In this document: in pieces, positions 11,568 to 23,612 of the stretch
How positions within the stretch are numbered: position 1 is the stretch's first letter
Layout of the letters: each line of letters begins with the position of its first letter
Assembly (NCBI GenBank): GCA_946122785.1
Contig: CAMGYJ010000006.1
Span: forward strand, 68,325,676 to 68,389,675
Length of the DNA stretch: 64,000 nucleotides
Reading direction: 5' to 3'
Source of the DNA: Linum tenue
Lineage: Eukaryota > Streptophyta > Magnoliopsida > Malpighiales > Linaceae
Program-made: the position numbers and the translations under genes
Notes under the pieces: model-generated
Databases searched by the model: none
What the model was told of the DNA's origin: nothing
What the model saw: only the letters and a program-made list of their open reading frames with translations

Positions 11568-12900
11568 ACTTCTTTTCAGTGTGAGTTTGTGATAGAGTTC
11601 ATCCATAAAAAGGTTATGTTATTACATTTGTTGTAAATACGTTTATATGTGTGAACTAATTATGTGCCAATGAACATGGAATGTTGGTGAATTCTTCTAG
11701 TAGTGCTTGCCCTACACCCGGGAAAGAAGAGACATTCTCAATTTTTGCCTTCGGGCTCATATATTCCTTTCCTTTTCTTTACACGAACTTGAAAGCAGAC
11801 TCAATCGGGCGCGCGATGATAAAAATGTATGAGGGTGATGGTCAATGTAGTCAAATGTGTGTTTCCACGCAGAAGCGAAAAAATGAGTAGAAACACAAAA
11901 CATAAAAGCGTAGCGTAAAAACGTACGTTTTTTTGTATAATCTGATTGATTTTCAACACACTATCTGTCACATTTAAAAAGGTCACTACTCATGCAAATA
12001 ATATGATATAACAAACTTTTAATAGTGTAGCAAACGTACAACTAAACCAGCAAAGCAATAAGAAAATAATGAGACTTCTTCATTCATACAGAAGTATAAC
12101 CAATTAACAACTACACCTCATTATTCGCTGTTTTGTTCCGATGTGGATATCAAATTAAATAGGATTTTTTAGACTTCTTTTATTATGAAGTACTTCATCC
12201 ATTGAACGCGAGAAATTGGATTATTAGCAAATATTAATCACTAGCTGCACATCATACAACAAAGTAACTGCTTAATGAATATGTTGTGTAACATCCTCCT
12301 CCCTCTTGAACATGTCATATGTCATGCTCACATCAATAACATGCCATCCCAATATTTAGGTGAGTTATAAATAATGAACCAACAACAAACCTTGAAAGAA
12401 CCTAAAAATTCACGGGGAATTAGAGTTGGGGAATTGAGAAGGAAAGTATGAGAGGAATAGAGGAGCTGCAAAAACACTATCCGTTGGATCATCCTCAAAT
12501 TTGGAGGATGCGTATTCCACCACCTTGAGCAATGAATTCTTCCACTATCTTAAAGATTGTATTACATATCTTACACCCTAAACACATTACAACCAAAGCA
12601 AAAGACCTCTAAACAAGCTCATGTTGACACACTTTGTGGAGACTCGATTGAACTGCAAATCTTTAGGAGCTAGCTTCATGGTAGAAAGATGATAAGGTTA
12701 TGTGTTAATAGCAAGCACATATGTTACATAAATAATTTTCAAGGGCTCATGCCCCCACAAGTCGAGTGCTTGAGTGAAATTCTTTCCATTATCTAAAACA
12801 TCAGTGAGGCCCTAGTAACCTCGACTTGTATGACTTGTTTAGGTTTACATAAAATTATAAGTTCGAGGAAGAGTCTCTCATGCCATAAGCATGCTACAGT
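11568..12900. other. AT-rich intergenic DNA, no gene seen
   Basis: Scattered short open frames lack domains. It may include decayed retrotransposon DNA, but no termini can be defined. Confidence 0.4.
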
Positions 12901-14270
12901 CGAATGTCATTTTGTGGTGTTGTTACCGTCCTAGTTATGCTATATTGTGTATCATGCTAATGACCAGTTGAGATTCACCAATTTTTACTTTGATCCTATG
13001 ATTTAACCAAACTTGTGTTAATTGTTTTGTCAATGGCAAAGTTACATTTGATGCTTTGCTTGATGGCAAGCAAAGCTTAAGTGTGGGTGTACTTGATAAA
13101 TCGTAAATTATACATGTTTTCACACCTTTTTATACGACTTATGCTTTGTCATTTTAGCAATATGTATATATTTTGTCATTTTTATACTTGGTTTGTTGTT
13201 TTAGTGTGTTTTAGGTCATTAGAATTGAAGTTGACGATATTTGGATGAGAAATGCACTAAGTATCGTAATTATGGAGTTCAGGATGATTTGGTAAAGCAT
13301 TTGAATGTCTTTGAAATTAATTTTATGAACCCAACAAGCCTAGGACACGACCGTGTTGGTGGACTTGCGTGAGACATGAAGATTTTTCAAACAATTAAAA
13401 AAACAAAGAAATAAACTTACTGTTGAGCTGAACACGGCCTGATGCACGGTTGTGCCCTATCACAGAATTCGAAACCGGCTCTTGAAACGACCACGAAACA
13501 TGGATGTGTTCATGGTTGTGTTCGCGGTTGACAACAACTCTATTTAACCCAAAATTAGGTTTTCTCGAGGGACTTCGATCACACTTAATTTAAATCCTAA
13601 AAATTCGAGTTAGAGAACTGAGAAATAAGGTTTTGTAGCAGCTCAACCCCCAGAGGATTCGATTGGGAGAGATCAATCAAGCATTCCACCGTGGAGATTA
13701 CCTCTTCTTCTTTGTTTGTTTCCTCGTTCTTCATAAACTAATTTATTGTTTCGATGAGATGAACCCTAACCATGATATATTGATTTGATTGTATTAATAT
13801 AGTTTTCAATGTTTATATCCTTTGATTCATCTTTGATTTATCATACGAGTATCTAGCGTTGCACATATGTTGTATGTTTATTTGTTTAATCTCTATAACG
13901 AGGAGGGGTATCCCTTTATGCATGATAGAATAAAACCTTCAAAGATGGAAGGGACTGATCAAACTGCCAGGATGTGGAGGGCGAATGACCTCTTGATTAG
14001 GTTGAAATATAATATGAGAATTCAATTCACAAACATTGAATGCTTCGATTAATTGATTCTATGTCAAAGATAACTTCAGAATCTAGGATTAATTGATTAA
14101 TAGAGTATTAATACGCAAGGGTATCATGTTTATCGTTATTTTGAGAATTCTTATGGTCTGGGAATGTAACATCGAACATACTTATGATCTTATTGGTGAC
14201 TTATGTTTAAGGAGAAAGACTCGAAATCCGAACAACACCTTCTTTATTTGATCCAAGCATAATGATTAGG
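12901..14270 (+). mobile_element. Decayed Ty3/gypsy 3' end with probable LTR
   Basis: The sequence 'ggcaagcaaagcttaagtgtgggtgtact' ending at 13093 resembles the polypurine-tract context of Athila/Tat-type elements (compare the intact Athila here, which has an 'aagtgtgggggaatt' tract next to its 3' LTR). It is followed by 'tgataaatcg' at 13094, a plausible LTR start. The right end is not defined; 14270 is a guess. No coding capacity remains. Confidence 0.4.
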
Positions 14271-16020
14271 TTTATGGGTTTGTTGGGCCATTAATTAGGC
14301 GACCAAATAGGCCACAACTACACAAATTTGTTGGGCTCCGGCGTGGCAGGCCATCAAAAAATACTTGGTTAAACTCCATCACGATTAAGAAAAACGAGAT
14401 CAGCTTAAGCCGTATGACAGCCCGCAGCTAATCACTCAGTTTTCTCTTCATGCCCTAAGTTGTTTTCGGCGTGATCTCCATCTCTCGGCCTCTCCTTGCT
14501 AGCGGTTCCACACTCTTCTTCCGAGACTAGTCACGGGCCCGACCAGTTGGCCGTATTCAGTCGCCAATCACGTAAACAATATTATCAAATTGTATGTGAG
14601 ATACACGTGGTTTGATAGTATAAGAAACTATAAAATAATTAAAAATCTCGAAATATTCAAGTTGATTGGTAGAATAAGAGAATTCAAATTAGTAAAGTAC
14701 TTCAACAATTCAAAATGATCAATATCATAGAATTTCTCAACATTGTAACTGACTCATCGACTAAAATCTTATTATGAAAATGACAGACAAACCCGAAACG
14801 ACTCCTAAAGATATTTTAAAATCACCCTTCTATTTACTCCCCATCATCAGAGATTGTTGCATATTTTCTTTTTGACATGTTTGCACTTCCTCCTTCGCGA
14901 GCAACATCATCATCTGCACCAATATTAATGTCATCATCTCTATTACTAATACGTTTATCTCCATTATCAATTTCCTCTTCTTTCTCCTCATGCATTTGAA
15001 TAATCTCTTCATTGTTTTCCTGCATTTTATTGCTCACCATATTTGATGGTAAACTCTTTACAAATATCAATAATTTTTTTCATTTGAGTAGAATTTACTT
15101 GTAAATATCCAGGATTTGTTCTTTCTCCTCATCACCGGTATTTGTATCTTCCTCGTGAAAATGTCTTGCTGCTCTTTAAGATCATCATCATCTATAGCAC
15201 TGAATCTAGTAAATTCACCATTAGCAGTCTCATTCTTGTTCTTTTGCATTAGCATTATGAATTAAGATCAGTAACATTCAAAAACTTAAAAAAAAGGCAT
15301 TCAAAATGTGGTGTGATTTTTTAGAATAATATGTGTTTAAAATATATTGGAGTTAATATTGTAGGCAGATACAATTGCTTGCACGTTAGTACAAAAGGAA
15401 GCAAAGTTCCATTGGAGTTTTAGTTATAAACGACATGCATTTGCTTATAGATTAAAGCATACTACTAAGTATCATTTGTGCATGGTTTAAAAATTGAAGG
15501 CATATATTTGTGCATGGTATACAAATTGAAGACGTATACACTTGATAATACGATCAAGTATACAAACGCATGCATGCTAGTGGGTCATAAAGTAAAGTTC
15601 ATCTGGAGTTTTAAGTTACAATTAAATTTGTTTGTCAAAGTTAAAGAATACAAATAAGTATCATCTTTACATGATATAAAAAATTGAAAAACTATATACT
15701 TGATTGTATAACTAAGTATAATCTAGACATGGTGTATAGTTGATAACAATTTATTTACTGGACGATAGACTCAAACAATTGCATTGGAAAATCATGTGAG
15801 AAGTGGATATGGTAGGCAGGTTAGTTAAATAATAATCAGAGGGTATATGTTCAAAAATACTCCAAACCCGATCGAGTATATCACAATTTTCAATCAATAT
15901 TGATTATCATTTTCATGCAAGTATAATTTACCTCGGTCAAGTCAGGAAGATCGTCTTAGTTATGCTCTTCTCATCCTTGCCTATCCTAGAAGTCGTGTAC
16001 TCGCTTGTCAACTAGTAACG
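14271..16020. other. AT-rich DNA with a small acidic ORF, unassigned
   Basis: The minus-strand frame 14834-15070 encodes an Asp/Glu/Asn-rich peptide ending 'KRKYATISDDGE', and the frame 15067-15255 on the same strand is also acidic. This could be the C-terminal exon remnant of a DNA-binding gene or repeat protein, but there is no domain to name. The rest is AT-rich with no recognised feature. Confidence 0.3.
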
Positions 16021-17000
16021 TAATATGTGAGCTTGATAGCAAACTTCAATATCCTTCCCTCAATTTGTAGCAAGTGGTATTCCTCTCATTCTAATATTGT
16101 CTTGGAATGGCCTTTCAGCTGTGATGCGACCCCACTCACCCCATATGTGCACATTCGAGTGCAAGATATATCTTCACATGGATCATGGGCCAAGAGACAA
16201 ATTAAGAGGTTCAAAGAGATCTTGGGAGCATTCAAGATGGGTGAAAATGGCTCTGCAAGCAAGGCCTACGAGTTTGTAGAAGTGAAATCAATTGGCAGAA
16301 CATATAATTTTTGTGTTCCAAAGATGAAGGCCTAAATACAACGATACAAGGATCAAATGGGATCATTTTTGATGGATATGGAATTGCATCGAGGAAAGCC
16401 CATCACATTTCTACAATTTGTGGACCAGAATCAAGAGAAGATGGGCTTGGAAGGAGGAGTGAAGAATTTGGCCTAGAAGGAAGGAATTCCCCATGGTATG
16501 AACACAAGGTGTGAAAGGAATACAAGTGTGAAAGGAATATTAGGTGTGAACACAAGCCATGTGAGGGAGGATTTGAAGGCTAGATTCAAGGGTAGTTGTT
16601 GACTTAGTCTTTTCCTTGTTTGTTAAGGTTTTTCTTTTCCTTGTTTGTTAAGGTTTTTGTTTTCCCTTTTCAAGTAGGATTTGGTTTTCCTAAGTTGTTT
16701 TGTGTTTAGATTCTTGGGTCTATAATTAGGAGTCCAACCAATGTATTTTTCATTCAAGTTTCAGCAATCAAATACAAGTGTTTACAAGTTCAAGTGAACG
16801 TTTTGCTTATTCTCTCCTTTGAGGATTCAGGAGGTTTGAGTGGTCTCTTATCAACTAGAGAACGCGTCTAGTTGTGGCGAGCATTGACGATATCGGTTGG
16901 CCTCTTCCACGGGTTCGAGATTGTTTGGAAGGTTTCATATAGCTTCTGACCCTTCTCACGAGTTCGGATTTGTTTGATCGATTCCGCAAATATCTTTATT
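16021..17000 (+). mobile_element. Degraded Ty3/gypsy polyprotein tail and LTR-like sequence
   Basis: The frame at 16027-16335 includes 'RQIKRFKEILGAF', similar to the 'GPMTRxxxKRFKExLGAF' tail that follows integrase in plant gypsy elements. Downstream (16500-17000) lies LTR-like sequence with repeated 'gtgtgaaaggaata' and 'ttttccttgtttgttaaggttttt' words and a 'gtctataattaggag' transcription-start-like segment. The termini are not resolved. Confidence 0.45.
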
Positions 17001-17310
17001 TTCATGTTATTCAAGAAAGGAGAAAATCCCTAAAAAGTTCGACGTGTGCAACTCTGGTTTTTGGTCCGATTTGGGAGGGTTCTCGAATTAGGATCATATC
17101 AAGCTGGCATTCCAAGAAACCCATCTCTCAAGCGATCCATATCAACAAAGTTAGCCTAAGTTGTTTTGTCCACAACTCGAAGGTGGATCCTGAAAAATAT
17201 AATGTTAGTAATGACATAAACAACAATAGAAACCGATACTTTTGTGGACAGGTTTCACTTCCAGCATAATACCAATCTTCTTAACTTTGACTACTTTGTT
17301 TTTGATGGAA

Positions 17311-18225
17311 TACATATTTCCCTATATATTACATAAAATGTTAGCATTTGATAGTTAATGGGTCGTTAAATCAAAATTGATACTAACCTCCTCCATCCTT
17401 CATTTTTAGTTGATTTGGCGCTTGTAGTGTTTTGGTTGAAATTAGTTGTTGAGGTGATTTCATGCTTTTCACAGGAAGAGTTGGTCAATCTTGGTCACTT
17501 TTTTTCAAAAAAAAATGATAATTAATCCATTTTTATATTTGAAACTTGAAAGTTATAACGCGCAACCAAATACGGTGATTAAATTGTCATGAATTTCACC
17601 TTGGCCAAGATTAATGGCTTCTGAAATTCTTGGATTCATCAACATCAAAGTCGCTCCAAATGAGGAGAATATTTTCTCAATTGCAAATTTGTTGATCGTT
17701 AATCAAGTGTCATATTTATTTGCAAATGGTTTGATCAATAATGACAAAATAAGAAAGATGTTTCCTACCTACATATTAATAAAGATGTTAGCATTCGGTA
17801 GTTAATGGGTCGTTAAATCAAAATTGATACTAACTTATTTGCAATCCTTCATTTTTAGGTGATTTTAGCGTTTGCAGTGTTTTGGTTGAAATTAGTTGTT
17901 GAGGTGCTTTCGTGCTTTTCACACGAAGATTTGGTCAATCTTAGTCACTTTTTTACCAAACATAAGAATGATAATTAATCGCTTTTTCTATTTGAAACTT
18001 CAAAATTATAATACGCAACCGAATATAGTGATTAAATTGTCATGAATTTCACTTTGGCTCAAAATTAGTGGTTTTGGAATTCTTTGATTCGTCTCTAGCA
18101 AAATCTCTCCAGATGAGAAGAAGGTTCTCGCTTGCAAATTTGACAATCGTTTAAATAAATGTCATATTTATTTGCATATGGTTTAATCAATAATGGCAAA
18201 GTAATAACCATGTTTCCTACCATAT
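17311..18225. repeat. Tandem duplication, two units of about 447 bp
   Basis: The unit from about 17311-17757 recurs at about 17758-18225. Matching anchors are 'gttaatgggtcgttaaatca' at about 17357 and 17804 (offset 447), then 'gttttggttgaaattagttg' and 'gaatttcac' in the same order. The copies differ by point changes and small indels, so the duplication is not recent. Function unknown. Confidence 0.75.
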
Positions 18226-20276
18226 AGTGATGTAATGACCTGGATGAGAGGGTGGTCACCCACATTTGCAAATATGACATTTAATTGGGTAACTATCCTA
18301 CCAAAGATAGTTATCTTGACAACCAATATCTTGCACCCAAATTGTATATTAGATTTGGGATTAGAGTTAAAGTAATGCATGCTATTAAACTTTGAAAATA
18401 AAAAGTACATACCCGGGAAGATTTCATTGGAGCATCCTTGTAGGTAATTTTTCCACTGAGTGTTGGATGTCAATAAATTCGAATACTGAATAAGCTGACC
18501 AACAACTTCTGTGATATGAAAATTTTAAAAAATTAATTAATGTTTTTGGTTGTTTACTCATTAGATTGAAGTAATTTTGAATTGAGAATAATAATTCGAA
18601 CCTGAAAGAAATTTTCTTTAGTTGCAGTTCTCGCCTATCTCATCTTGTTAGATGAAATGAAACTTGTAAGCTAGTATGGCTGGAATATCATTGCATACTT
18701 CAAATTCTGTATTTGTTTCAAATTTGATGACCAATTTTTTTTTAAATTGGCCTACATTCTCCTGTAATTAATTATGTATTTTCTAGTCGCGAAACAGTGA
18801 ACAAAAGTCATTGATTTCCCCTTTGGGAATTTGCACCAAAATATCATTATCCTGAAGAAAAAATTAGGAATATTAATTATTTTTTGAAATTTGGATCACA
18901 GAGTTGAACTCGCGTGTTTGTTGTTAGTTTACACTTTGAGTCAATAACTATCATATCGAGGCAAAGAATAATATCCTTGGGATTGATTGGCAGCCAATTC
19001 ATCGACACTTGATATTGAAGAACCAAGCTTCTCTTTTAAGTCTTGAGATAAGATATAAGCTTCGATTTCATATTGACTAACCTCTAATTAAAACAATAGT
19101 GAAACAAAAATTGTAATAAGTTGAATCTTGATGCCTTGTGTGTGATTAAAGAAACAGAGATTAGATCATTCTAAAATAAGAATCTTGACATATATAACCA
19201 TTGATATTATATTGGTAGTAAATTTTGGAAAGTAAATATAGAAGCGAAGATTCGAGGATTGTAGCACTTAAATACAATTTAATCCTCCTACAATCATGAA
19301 CATAAGTGAATTGAAAATATTAACTTCTACTACCAATACATAATAACATGTTAGTACGGATGCAATTGCAATTGGGTAGTGAGTAGGAGGAAAACTAAAT
19401 TTAGTAAAACATCAACAACATTTGAATAAGGACTTGCTGGTAAAAGTAAAAGAGAAGCGACAATGGCAGTCGTCATGGAAGAAAGAATACATACAGTAAT
19501 TCATAAGCTAACAGATAATCAATTGGAAAGGGTTGAATGTGTTGGGTGGAATTAGCAGAGTATCTTTAATCCATGAATTATATAGTAGTCAGGTGAGAGT
19601 TAGTTGTTGTATAGGATTATGTATCCCGCCTTCTCTACACTATTGTCCTTGGAAATTGTGATTACTTGATTGCAAAATTACGGTAGGTGTGGCAGGAATG
19701 CAATTGCAAGGTAAATCATTTTTATTTTATGTTCTTATTCAATTAAGTAATTTTACTGAATGCAGTTAAAATCGGGTTTTAAATTTGTGTATCGTATAAA
19801 TTTTGGAATGAAATGCGCGATTCTACCTAGAGAGCTTAACTCATCATTTCATTCCAAACTCATTATCATATTGACAAGTCAATACAGCTAACAAAACTAC
19901 TAACTAGAAGTTAACCTTTGGCTAATATTTTGTATTTTGAAAGTTTTGGCTAATTTTAAAATTAGGGAAATGTTTGGCTATAATTAGTATTTACCCCTAA
20001 AAAAATATTTTTTGTGAGATAGTTTGAATGCTTTGATAGAAGTTTTTAGTGATAGATGATACGGATTTGAAATTTTTTATGACAGTGATGAAAACACCTC
20101 TAACTTAGTGTAATATATATGTCTTTTATATCACAGTGGAAAAATAGTATTTTCTTCCACCCTACATTTTGCAAGTGTGTCGTTTAATGAATGTATTGTG
20201 GTCAATGTATGTATTGTAATATACATGCAATTAAGAAAAATGATGTAATGTACTTTACCTTGTTTGGTTTTGGTGA
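18226..20276. other. AT-rich gene-poor DNA
   Basis: A minus-strand frame at 18183-18473 ('MTSNTQWKNYLQGCSNEIFPG...') might be a relic of a transposon-carried protein, but I cannot assign it. No gene with splice sites is visible. The last ~130 bp (about 20160-20276) contain 'ttgtttggttttggtgatagt', similar to inverted sequence near 35300, suggesting a MITE relic. Confidence 0.35.
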
Positions 20277-20470
20277 TAGTTCTTTGAAAAAATTCATCTG
20301 TATAGCCAAAACTTTGACGTTTGTGACAATAATATCCACTTTTGGAGAGATACCAATAATAGCCAGAATTTTGAAAATTTGATGACAAATATAGCCATTT
20401 CCGTTACATAATTTAACGGAGTGAGTAACACCGTTAGTCAAATTAACGAAAAGCTTACCTGGCTGCCAAC

Positions 20471-20937
20471 CAAGGTTGTCAACCCGCGGGTTGACCCACG
20501 GGTCGATCCAATTTGACCCTGACCCGGTGAGAAAAACGGGCTGCACGCACCCGCCGGGCTGACCGCTATAAGGTACCGGGTTGGAGATCAAATTGTGTGA
20601 ATTTTTTCTTTCGTTTGCGAAATGCGCATATTTTCTAATTTTTCTTTTCGCCTAACTCAATCTTTGGAATACTAAGTTGAACATTTGAATATTTATATTA
20701 TATAAGTGTGTGTGAATTTTCACTATATGTTGGATCTAAGTACGATATGTTATTTTGGTGTAATATTATATGTTATAACTCATATGTTAGATAAGATATG
20801 ATATAATTTATAAGGATAAATACAATATAATGACTCTTTTTATATTTCCGGCCAAACCGGGCTAAAACGCTTGACCCATTAACCCTTGACCCACTAGCTC
20901 GACCGGGTCCGGATCAACCCGCGGGTTGACAACCTTG
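20471..20937. mobile_element. hAT-type MITE nested in the second MULE
   Basis: Perfect 8-bp target duplication 'ctgccaac' at 20463-20470 and 20938-20945. The TIRs are about 25 bp and nearly identical, beginning 'caaggttgtcaacccgcggg' on both ends. Each TIR contains the perfect 16-bp palindrome 'tcaacccgcgggttga'. The internal sequence is AT-rich and non-coding. Confidence 0.88.
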
Positions 20938-21059
20938 CTGCCAACACATCCTCTCTTTCATTTCCACCTCAACATTCAATGACAGGTGGATGACACATCA
21001 TTTACAAAAACTAAAAAATTAAAAAAAGAAAAAAAAAACTCATCTCCTCTTCCCAATCT

Positions 21060-21860
21060 CAGCTGCTCGTGGTTCCCCTTTCTCTCTGCCAGGTTTCTTC
21101 AGAAAAGCCCCTTCCTCTTGCCTGGTTAGTCTCCTTCTTTCGCTCCTCCCAGCTTCCGTGTGAGAAAGAGTCGGACTCGGATTTGGGGAGCTGGAACTCA
21201 GTAAGCTTATCAATCGTTCTCCTCCTTTCCAATCCGCGGAACTTCCCCAAATCTCCCAAATAACCTCACGACCTTCTTCGTATCTCTCTCAGGTCGCTCT
21301 TTCCCAACTGCAGATATGAATCTCTATTCCAGATTCACTAGGCCTTCCCCATTGCTTGCTTGCCGAGAAACCCTTGCTCACTTTGCTTCAATGGCTTTTG
21401 CGCCTGCTACGAACCAGAATCAACCTGACGCCTGCAGAGTAGGTGGTGGAGGATCACGTAGTCCAGGCAGCGGCGGGTTTGACATCAGCGAACGAGCCCT
21501 TTGCCAAATCCCTAGTCGCAGAACCGAATCACATAGTCCTCTTCTCCTCGACGACGAATGGTTTTGTGAGGTTCCCATTTTCGGTTATTCTAGGTTGTTC
21601 TGGGTTTTGCAGTGCCATTCCCGATCTCCTTCTTCCCCACTTCGCCGCGATAGGAGATGGGATATTCCTACGAATCTCGGTTTGTCCAGCGTGCGGCTGC
21701 TGCGCACGCGGTCTCGGAGCAAGGATTTGAAGGCAAAAGATGAGGCGAAGGAGAAGGAGGAGGCAGTGGAGGAGCGGAATCTGAAGATGCGGCGATGGCT
21801 CTGGACTGTGGTGGTGTTGGAGCTGTCGACCATAGAAGTTTTTTGTTTCATTTATTTTTT
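21060..21860 (+). other. GC-rich captured sequence inside MULE, gene of origin unknown
   Basis: Base composition changes sharply against the AT-rich TIR arms. The plus-strand frame from 21316 (199 aa) and an overlapping frame at 21443-21730 contain no motif I can name. Pyrimidine-rich stretches before 21316 resemble a plant 5' UTR, so this is probably a 5' exon plus leader of a host gene. Confidence 0.45.
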
Positions 21861-22234
21861 TGTTTTATTTTTCATAAATCAAAAGAAGCAGTCATTTGAA
21901 AATTTTAAATTTTAAATATTATTATTTTTTAATTAAATCCACGTGAAAAATACATATGGGACAAAAATCGCCAGATTGGACGATGCATTAGTCTAGTCAG
22001 CACGCTAACTAACACCGTCAAAGAATTGGACGGAAATGGCTATTCTTGGTATTTCGTAAGTGACTATATTTGGCCAAACCGTCAAAGTTTTAGCTACACA
22101 AGTGTATTTTGCCTAGTTCTTTTAGTATTCAACATGTTATATTACTTTTTGTGAGAAAGATCATTTTTGCCCTTGCTTTTATGAGAACACATATATATAA
22201 CTAGGGGTATACTTGGAACAAAAAAGAAACCCAA

Positions 22235-23596
22235 TGACACGCCAAAACACAACACCAAACTGCGACCAAGTGTAATCGCAGTCCGGGAATGCAGTAACAG
22301 GCAAGTTCTATTATCAACCCGGGGTCTAGATCTACTGCTTACTCCGTGATTGTCTATTATCTGGCCAACTAATTCGATTGATTGTTGTTTAAAGCAAAAG
22401 CAGTAAGAAAGCAGGAAATGGTTCGGTTTTCAAAAGGAGGAAAGAGTCACTCGGGAATGAGTCCCCCTAGCTCCTTAGTTAGGTTCAATTGTAATTACCC
22501 TGGGTTGATTCACTGTTGATTAGACTGCGGAAGATCCGACAGTAGCTTGGAATCTCTTAAGCTGACCAAGCCCTCTCAGTCTAACTACCCGGCAGACGGC
22601 TAGTCTTCACCGGGATAGAAAGCTAAGGCTATGAACACAGAACTCCACTACTGGAATTGAATTCCAGTACAAAGCAGCAAACTGGCTAACTCTCGTATAA
22701 CCAATCTCCTGCTATCGAATGAAGAGGCTCTAACAACCTAATCAGATTCTATCTATCTCGGGTTGCAGCAGAAATCGAGAAAAGTTGATCAGACTTCAAT
22801 CAATTCAATAAACATGCATCATTCGATTAAAACCAAACAGTATAATCATCCCAAGTTATTACAATCAAATCCCTAACACAAGGAACTAGGGTTCTTCATA
22901 CCCAAGTGAGAGAGGTTCTACTCCATAGAGAGAGAAAGGAAAACAGAAATCAGAGTAGTCATACTCATAAAGATGAGGAAAATCTGCTCTGGGATGTCAA
23001 TCTTCACTCCTGGGGACGCAATCTGGGCTTCAATGGTGACAAATCCACTCCAAATAGCTCCTAGGGTTTGTTCTTCGCTCTTTCTCTCTCTAAAACTCTG
23101 TCTTTGCTCTAGAAACTCGAATCCTTCTTCCTTGGCTCAAATCTGCCTCCAAAAACCCGACTCTGGGCGAATTACGGGCTGAATCACGGCCGTAATCACG
23201 GCCTGCCCATAATTTCCCCAAAACGCACGTTTCAATTTACTCTGAAGGAGAAGGATCTACGCCCGTAATTCCACAATTACCGCAAGTATTTTAGGAATTA
23301 CGGTCGTAATTCTTTGGATGCTTGCCCGTAATTTTAGTGCCGAGGAGAATTCTTGGGAAAGAGGCTCGACATCGGTTTTACGGGCATGCCCTGGCCAATT
23401 ACGGTCGTAATTTGGCAGGGGCTGCCTGTAATTTGTCCTATGAATCGCCATCTGACCTCCAAATGACCTGAAACTTGCGCCTATGCACCTCTTTACTTGC
23501 TAGGACCTGAAATACGACAAAACAACACAACCTAGCGTAAAATAGGCCAAGGAACAATCAATTCGAGTGAAAACACGTGCAAATACGATGCTATCA
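22235..23596 (-). repeat. 3' LTR of the Athila-type element
   Basis: 1362 bp, nearly identical to 33736-35122. Relative to that copy it lacks about 22 bp near 23570 and 2 bp near 22912. Both LTRs contain a cluster of 'attacggncgtaat' palindromes (here about 23160-23440). Confidence 0.93.
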
Positions 23597-23612
23597 AATT
23601 CCCCCACACTTA
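23597..23612 (-). other. Polypurine tract of the Athila-type element
   Basis: On the minus strand the 3' LTR is preceded by 'agtgtgggggaatt', a purine-rich tract directly abutting the LTR, as needed to prime plus-strand DNA synthesis. Confidence 0.75.

Larger units (their letters stand above)
20286..22113. mobile_element. Pack-MULE-like element with 9-bp target duplication
   Basis: A 9-bp direct duplication 'tagttcttt' lies at 20277-20285 and 22114-22122. The inverted termini share 'gccaaaactttgacg' (left, about 20303) with 'gctaaaactttgacg' (right, inverted), then 'aatagcca' and 'atagccatttccgt' blocks, giving TIRs of about 150 bp. No transposase is present. The interior has a nested hAT MITE (20471-20937) and GC-rich cargo (21060-21850) with an open frame 21316-21915. 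TIR structure and duplication length identify it as a MULE; the cargo makes it Pack-MULE-like. Confidence 0.85.

Noticed and set aside
14834..15255. Acidic minus-strand frames resembling the end of an RPA- or helicase-like protein
   Set aside because: Only composition and a short tail are suggestive; no OB-fold or helicase motif is visible.
18900..18970. SINE-like B-box ('gagttgaactcg', minus strand)
   Set aside because: The matching A-box is weak and no SINE body or tail could be defined.
23160..23440. Regularly spaced palindromes that could look like a CRISPR array
   Set aside because: They are irregularly spaced, lie in an LTR of a plant retrotransposon and have no uniform repeat/spacer length.
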